DNA of 58,796 nt from Pseudomonadota bacterium (GTDB taxonomy: Bacteria; Pseudomonadota; Gammaproteobacteria; Burkholderiales; Nitrosomonadaceae), in the NCBI GenBank assembly GCA_018240285.1, contig JAFEGA010000023.1, positions 1 through 58,796 of the forward strand, in the 5' to 3' direction. The notes below the pieces were generated by a model. The model had not been told where the DNA came from, searched no databases, and saw only the letters and a list, made by a program, of their open reading frames with translations. The position numbers and the translations under genes were made by a program. Shown in pieces: positions 55,466-58,796 of the stretch. Each line of letters begins with the position of its first letter. Positions within the stretch are counted from its first letter, which is position 1.

Positions 55466-56326
55466 ATGCTGGAAAAAAATGCATTATATGTGGTTGCCAC
55501 CCCAATAGGAAATTTACGCGATATCAGCTTGCGGGCGTTGGATGTGCTGGGAAAAGTTGACCTGATTGCCGCCGAGCATGTGCAGAATTCTCAGCATTTA
55601 CTAGCAACGCATGCCATTACAACAGTGAAGTGGATTAGTCTGCATCAGCACAACGAAGCAGCGGTTTCGGAAAAAATACTCACCTTGCTGGATTCCGGGA
55701 AAAGTGTCGCCTTAGTGACCGATGCGGGCACGCCGGGTATTTCCGATCCCGGTGCGATTTTGGTCCGGCAGGTGCGTGCGCAGGGCTATCCGGTGATTCC
55801 GGTTCCCGGTGCGAATGCGGCAGTTTGCGCGATGTCCGCCGCCGGTATTATGAATCCTCATTTTTTGTTTTATGGCTTCCTGCCGGCCAAAAGCGGATTG
55901 CGCAAGCGCGAGCTGATAACGATGCAATCGTACCCGTACACACTGATTTTTTACGAAGCGCCGCACCGCATTCTGGAATGTATCGCGGATATGTTGGAGG
56001 TCTTTGGGCCGGATCGCGAACTGACCATTGCCCGGGAATTAACCAAATTATTCGAGACGATTCATGCTGGAACTTTGCAACAAGTGTTGGATTGGCTGCA
56101 AGCGGATGCAAATCAGCAAAAAGGGGAGTTTGTATTGCTACTATCCGGAGCGGAGGTTCCGGAGAAATCCGAAATCAGTGATCAGGCGCGGCATACTTTG
56201 ATCTGTTTGCTGGCTGAGTTGCCGCTCAAGCAGGCGGTTAAGCTGACTGCGGAGATCAGTGGCGAAAATAAGAAAGTGCTCTATCAATTAGCGCTGGATT
56301 TAAAAGCGGCGGGTGATTCCGGATAG
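55466..56326 (+). CDS. rsmI: 16S rRNA (cytidine-1402-2'-O)-methyltransferase
   Basis: SAM-dependent enzyme that 2'-O-methylates C1402 in the decoding centre of 16S rRNA. Family landmarks are LYVVATPIGNLRDIS at the N-terminus, LVTDAGTPGISDPGAILV and the FYEAPHRILECI block. The open frame extends into the lpoA-like gene, but ATG 55466 gives 286 residues and the right N-terminus. The two divergent starts are so close that promoters must lie within the neighbouring gene. Confidence 0.96.
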   Translation: MLEKNALYVVATPIGNLRDISLRALDVLGKVDLIAAEHVQNSQHLLATHAITTVKWISLHQHNEAAVSEKILTLLDSGKSVALVTDAGTPGISDPGAILVRQVRAQGYPVIPVPGANAAVCAMSAAGIMNPHFLFYGFLPAKSGLRKRELITMQSYPYTLIFYEAPHRILECIADMLEVFGPDRELTIARELTKLFETIHAGTLQQVLDWLQADANQQKGEFVLLLSGAEVPEKSEISDQARHTLICLLAELPLKQAVKLTAEISGENKKVLYQLALDLKAAGDSG

Positions 56327-56378
56327 TATCGAAGCCTGCGCTATAATAGCCGCTACCCATCATTAGCGAGAAACCATC

Positions 56379-57416
56379 TTGACCAGCATTACCATTACCC
56401 GCCCCGACGACTGGCATCTGCATTTGCGTGACGGCGAACAGCTGCGTGCTGTGTTACTGCACACGGCCAGACAATTTGCGCGCGCTATCATCATGCCTAA
56501 CTTGCGGCCACCAGTTACCACGGTCGAAATGGCGCTGGCGTACCGCGCCCGGATTCTGGCCGCTTTGCCTGCGGCACTGCAATCTGGTTTTGACCCGTTG
56601 ATGACCTTGTATTTGACGGACAACACAGCGCCAGCGGAAATAGTGCGGGCCAAGGAAAGCGGCGTGATACACGGCGTGAAATTATACCCGGCCGGAGCGA
56701 CGACGAATTCCGACGCCGGTGTTACTGATATCGCCAAGTGCTATGCCACGCTGGCCGCGATGGAGCGGAATGACTTGCCGTTGCTGGTACACGGCGAAGT
56801 GACGGATACCGATGTGGATGTATTCGACCGCGAGAAAGTTTTTATCGAGCGTGTATTGATGCCGCTGACCCGGCGTTTTCCGTGCTTACGCATCGTATTC
56901 GAACATGTCACCACACGCGATGCGGTGCAGTTTGTAACAGAAGCGCCCGGCAACATTGCAGCGACAATCACGGCGCATCATCTGTTATTGAATCGTAATG
57001 CGATCTTTCAAGGCGGCATCCGTCCGCATCATTACTGTCTGCCGGTATTGAAGCGCGAAATGCACCGGCAGGCTTTGCTGGCAGCGGCTACCAGCGGCAA
57101 TCTGAAATTTTTTCTCGGTACCGATAGCGCCCCGCATGGGCAGGCGAGTAAAGAAAACGCCTGCGGTTGTGCAGGCATTTTCACTGCGCATGCCGCCATC
57201 GAGTTATACGCAACAGCTTTCGAGCAAGCCGGAGCGCTGGATAAACTCGAAGCGTTTGCCAGTTTTCATGGCGCGGATTTTTACCGATTACCGCGCAATA
57301 CAAGCTCGATCACGTTGCAGAAAGAAAGCTGGATTGTTCCGGAGCAGTTTGATTTTGGTGGTGAACCATTAATACCGCTCTATGCGGGCGCGCCTTTGAA
57401 TTGGAAATTGGTGTAG
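56379..57416 (+). CDS. pyrC: Dihydroorotase (class II)
   Basis: Zinc enzyme closing carbamoyl aspartate to dihydroorotate in pyrimidine synthesis. Metal and substrate residues are recognisable: [11 protein letters not shown], the carboxylated lysine in [38 protein letters not shown] and the catalytic aspartate in FLGTDSAPH. Length 345 matches the E. coli type. Start is TTG 56379 with only a weak Shine-Dalgarno. It lies 52 bases after rsmI. Confidence 0.96.
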   Translation: MTSITITRPDDWHLHLRDGEQLRAVLLHTARQFARAIIMPNLRPPVTTVEMALAYRARILAALPAALQSGFDPLMTLYLTDNTAPAEIVRAKESGVIHGVKLYPAGATTNSDAGVTDIAKCYATLAAMERNDLPLLVHGEVTDTDVDVFDREKVFIERVLMPLTRRFPCLRIVFEHVTTRDAVQFVTEAPGNIAATITAHHLLLNRNAIFQGGIRPHHYCLPVLKREMHRQALLAAATSGNLKFFLGTDSAPHGQASKENACGCAGIFTAHAAIELYATAFEQAGALDKLEAFASFHGADFYRLPRNTSSITLQKESWIVPEQFDFGGEPLIPLYAGAPLNWKLV

Positions 57417-57450
57417 TGCAGAATTTTTTGGTGTAAATGGCAGATGGGGA

Positions 57451-57819
57451 TTACCAGTGTCTTAACATCCGATTCCAGCGATAAAGCAGTCGCGCAAAAC
57501 CGTTATAGGCATAATGCGCGAATGACCCAATAACCGGCAGCCGCAGCAACTTTGCCAGCCAGCGTTGCTGCGGGGTTTTCTGCCAGAGATAAATAAACGC
57601 ATCGATGCCGATATGCGATTCACCACTGTCGTCTTTGATATGTAACCGCTCGCGCACCTGCTCCAGTGAATGGCCAGTTTCCGATGTTGCTCCCGGGTTG
57701 CTGTGTACATCCACCCATTCAATATCGCTAATCCCGCACTGCGCCATGCGCTGTCGTTGGTTTTTTATCCCTGCATTGCAAACGGGGCAAGCGCTGTTGT
57801 AATACACTTTAGCACGCAT
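57451..57819 (-). CDS. DCC-family thiol-disulfide oxidoreductase-like protein (DUF393)
   Basis: A small protein with the N-terminal thioredoxin-like CPVC motif (YYNSACPVCNAGI) characteristic of DUF393/DCC proteins; the middle shows IGIDAFIYLWQKTPQQRWLA and the C-terminus an amphipathic stretch (HYAYNGFARLLYRWNRML). Function unproven; redox activity is inferred from the two cysteines. ATG 57819 (122 residues) matches the family start, while a TTG at 57852 would add 11 residues. Convergent with pyrC. Confidence 0.85.
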   Translation of the reverse strand: MRAKVYYNSACPVCNAGIKNQRQRMAQCGISDIEWVDVHSNPGATSETGHSLEQVRERLHIKDDSGESHIGIDAFIYLWQKTPQQRWLAKLLRLPVIGSFAHYAYNGFARLLYRWNRMLRHW

Positions 57820-57912
57820 TCCGGAATTTGTTTTTATTGAAGAATTGATCAAGCGCCGGTTTGCTGTGACTGATCCTGAAGATGTCCCGGGTTTGCTAAG
57901 TTTCTGATGCGG

Positions 57913-58260
57913 TTAGTGTAATTCCGGATGCCGGTTGATGTGTGTCTGAAAGTCTTTTTGTCTGTTCTCATGCTTTTTATGCCCGAACAACTTATGAAAA
58001 CAATATGCACCCAAACCTAGTGCGATGATAGTTAAAAGAAGCGGAATAGGTGTCGGTATTTCTAGATACCAGCGCCACCATTCCAGACCTGCAAAGATAA
58101 TAAAAATGGATGGTGCGATAATCAAAGGCAATATATCATTATCAAGTATTTGATTAATTTTTTCTTGTGTAAACCCACGAATATCTTTCAAGAAGTTGTA
58201 TGTTTGCGTTGGGGATTTTTGTGGTTTTTGTTTGATGATTTTGAGGCGTAATTTTGGCAT
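57913..58260 (-). CDS. Hypothetical protein with two membrane segments
   Basis: A 115-residue open frame with a basic N-terminus (MPKLRLKIIKQKPQKSPTQT), two hydrophobic segments (about 42-60 and 70-88) and a hydrophilic, histidine-rich tail (HKLFGHKKHENRQKDFQTH). No family recognised. The ATG has only a weak ribosome binding site. AT-rich, unlike pyrC next to it, and close to an insertion-sequence remnant, so it may be of accessory origin. Confidence 0.55.
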   Translation of the reverse strand: MPKLRLKIIKQKPQKSPTQTYNFLKDIRGFTQEKINQILDNDILPLIIAPSIFIIFAGLEWWRWYLEIPTPIPLLLTIIALGLGAYCFHKLFGHKKHENRQKDFQTHINRHPELH

Positions 58261-58426
58261 AGGAATTATCTTGTCAAAGTATTATTGTAAATATTGAATT
58301 TAGTTGAATCGGATCAAGTTCTAAATCTTGAACTTTTAATATTTATCGGTAATGCGGCCGGAAAGTTTATAGTGAACTGACATCGCCTAATAATGGAGCA
58401 ATCCGGTTAAGGGAAAAGAAGAGTGG

Positions 58427-58451
58427 TGACCTTGCCCCGATAATTCGTACA
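58427..58451. repeat. Candidate terminal inverted repeat of the IS3-type element
   Basis: A TG-led sequence beginning TGACCTTGCCCCGATAATTC lies just outside the transposase stop and has the look of an IS3-family end. The other end is outside the window, so pairing cannot be checked. Confidence 0.3.
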
Positions 58452-58465
58452 TCTTAACGCGCTTA

Positions 58466-58796
58466 TTATGCGGTCTTTTTCAACTGTGCCACAAGCCAGT
58501 TTTGCTCACACTTCATTGGACTGATGTATTCAGTGTTGAATGCAATCTTCTGTGGTTGTAGTAGTTAAGCCAATCAATCACTTCATCCATTGCCTGATGG
58601 CGTGTTCCAAACCGCATTCCATACAATCTACCTACCTTTAACGATCCCCACAGGCTTTCAATGGGAGCATTATCCCAACAGTTTGCTTTTCTGCTCATTG
58701 AACTGTGCATACCCTCTATTCAGCCAGTGCATTCTGAAATGCGTGCCTGCAATACTGACTGCCGCGATCCGGATGGAAGATGAGTCCAGGCTCTGG
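58466..58796 (-). pseudogene. IS3-family transposase (OrfB) remnant, frameshifted and cut by the window edge
   Basis: Minus-strand translation gives the C-terminal part of an IS3-type integrase core in three frames: GLIFHPDRGSQYCRHAFQNA, then HSSMSRKANCWDNAPIESLW with the catalytic glutamate, then ISPMKCEQNWLVAQLKKTA. The first junction (near 58710) carries a stop and an apparent gain of two bases; the second (near 58525) has lost one base. Programmed frameshifting in IS3 elements occurs between orfA and orfB, not here, so this copy is inactive. The 5' part lies outside the window. Confidence 0.85.

Noticed and set aside
58513..58796. Programmed frameshift as explanation for the split transposase
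   Set aside because: IS3 elements shift between orfA and orfB; here both breaks lie inside the C-terminal part of OrfB, one with an in-frame stop.
1..58796. CRISPR arrays, rRNA genes or prophage
   Set aside because: No regularly spaced repeats, rRNA segments or phage structural genes were seen.

Overview
The window reads as chromosomal DNA of a betaproteobacterium, most likely an ammonia oxidiser of the Nitrosomonas group. The reasons are the order tpiA-secG-tRNA-Leu-nuoA..N, the order hisC-B-H-A-F-I-E-hinT-tatA-B-C, squalene-hopene cyclase with its HpnG partner, and a secreted AttH/CrtC-type lipocalin of a kind known structurally from Nitrosomonas europaea. The genus is an inference from gene order and protein character; no ammonia-oxidation gene lies in the window.

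Layout: 1-46 is the acidic tail of an unidentified protein followed by a terminator. 335-3039 is a phosphate-uptake operon (pstC-pstA-pstB) without pstS or phoU. 3206-4496 holds tpiA, secG and tRNA-Leu(GAG). 4576-19245 is a complete 14-gene NADH dehydrogenase (complex I) operon nuoA-N. 19488-21398 is htpG behind a good sigma-32 type promoter. 21556-26727 carries a DNA-repair methyltransferase, xerD, dsbB, a small helical exported protein, a DUF423 protein, xseA and an ExbB-like protein with no ExbD beside it. 27042-32525 is a lipid block: mlaA, shc, hpnG and a convergent MsbA-like exporter. 32580-37823 has a small membrane protein resembling hydroxylaminobenzene mutase, a parvulin, and a LolD/FtsX-type ABC transporter joined to the lipocalin.

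37824-38490 has no long gene but encodes a 35-residue membrane protein with a strong ribosome binding site, a terminator-like hairpin in its leader and a strong terminator behind it. 38491-50800 runs on the minus strand: a PAS-GGDEF-EAL protein with a 14-bp hairpin next to its start, copZ, copA, a glycine-zipper protein, tatC-B-A, hinT and the histidine genes. 50899-57852 holds an HDOD protein, a MidA/NDUFAF7-type methyltransferase, a PTR1-like pteridine reductase, yraN, an LppC/LpoA-like protein, rsmI, pyrC and a DCC-family protein. The right end is an IS3-family transposase broken by two frameshifts.

Most of the window is core metabolism: respiratory NADH oxidation, phosphate uptake, histidine and pyrimidine synthesis, protein export and copper export. 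The parts least explained by known systems are the 35-residue protein with its leader RNA, the SD-proximal hairpin of the cyclic-di-GMP gene, the inverted DnaA-box pair before exbB, the 8-codon leader ORF abutting an ABC ATPase, and the mlaA-shc-hpnG lipid block. No CRISPR array, prophage or intact mobile element is visible.
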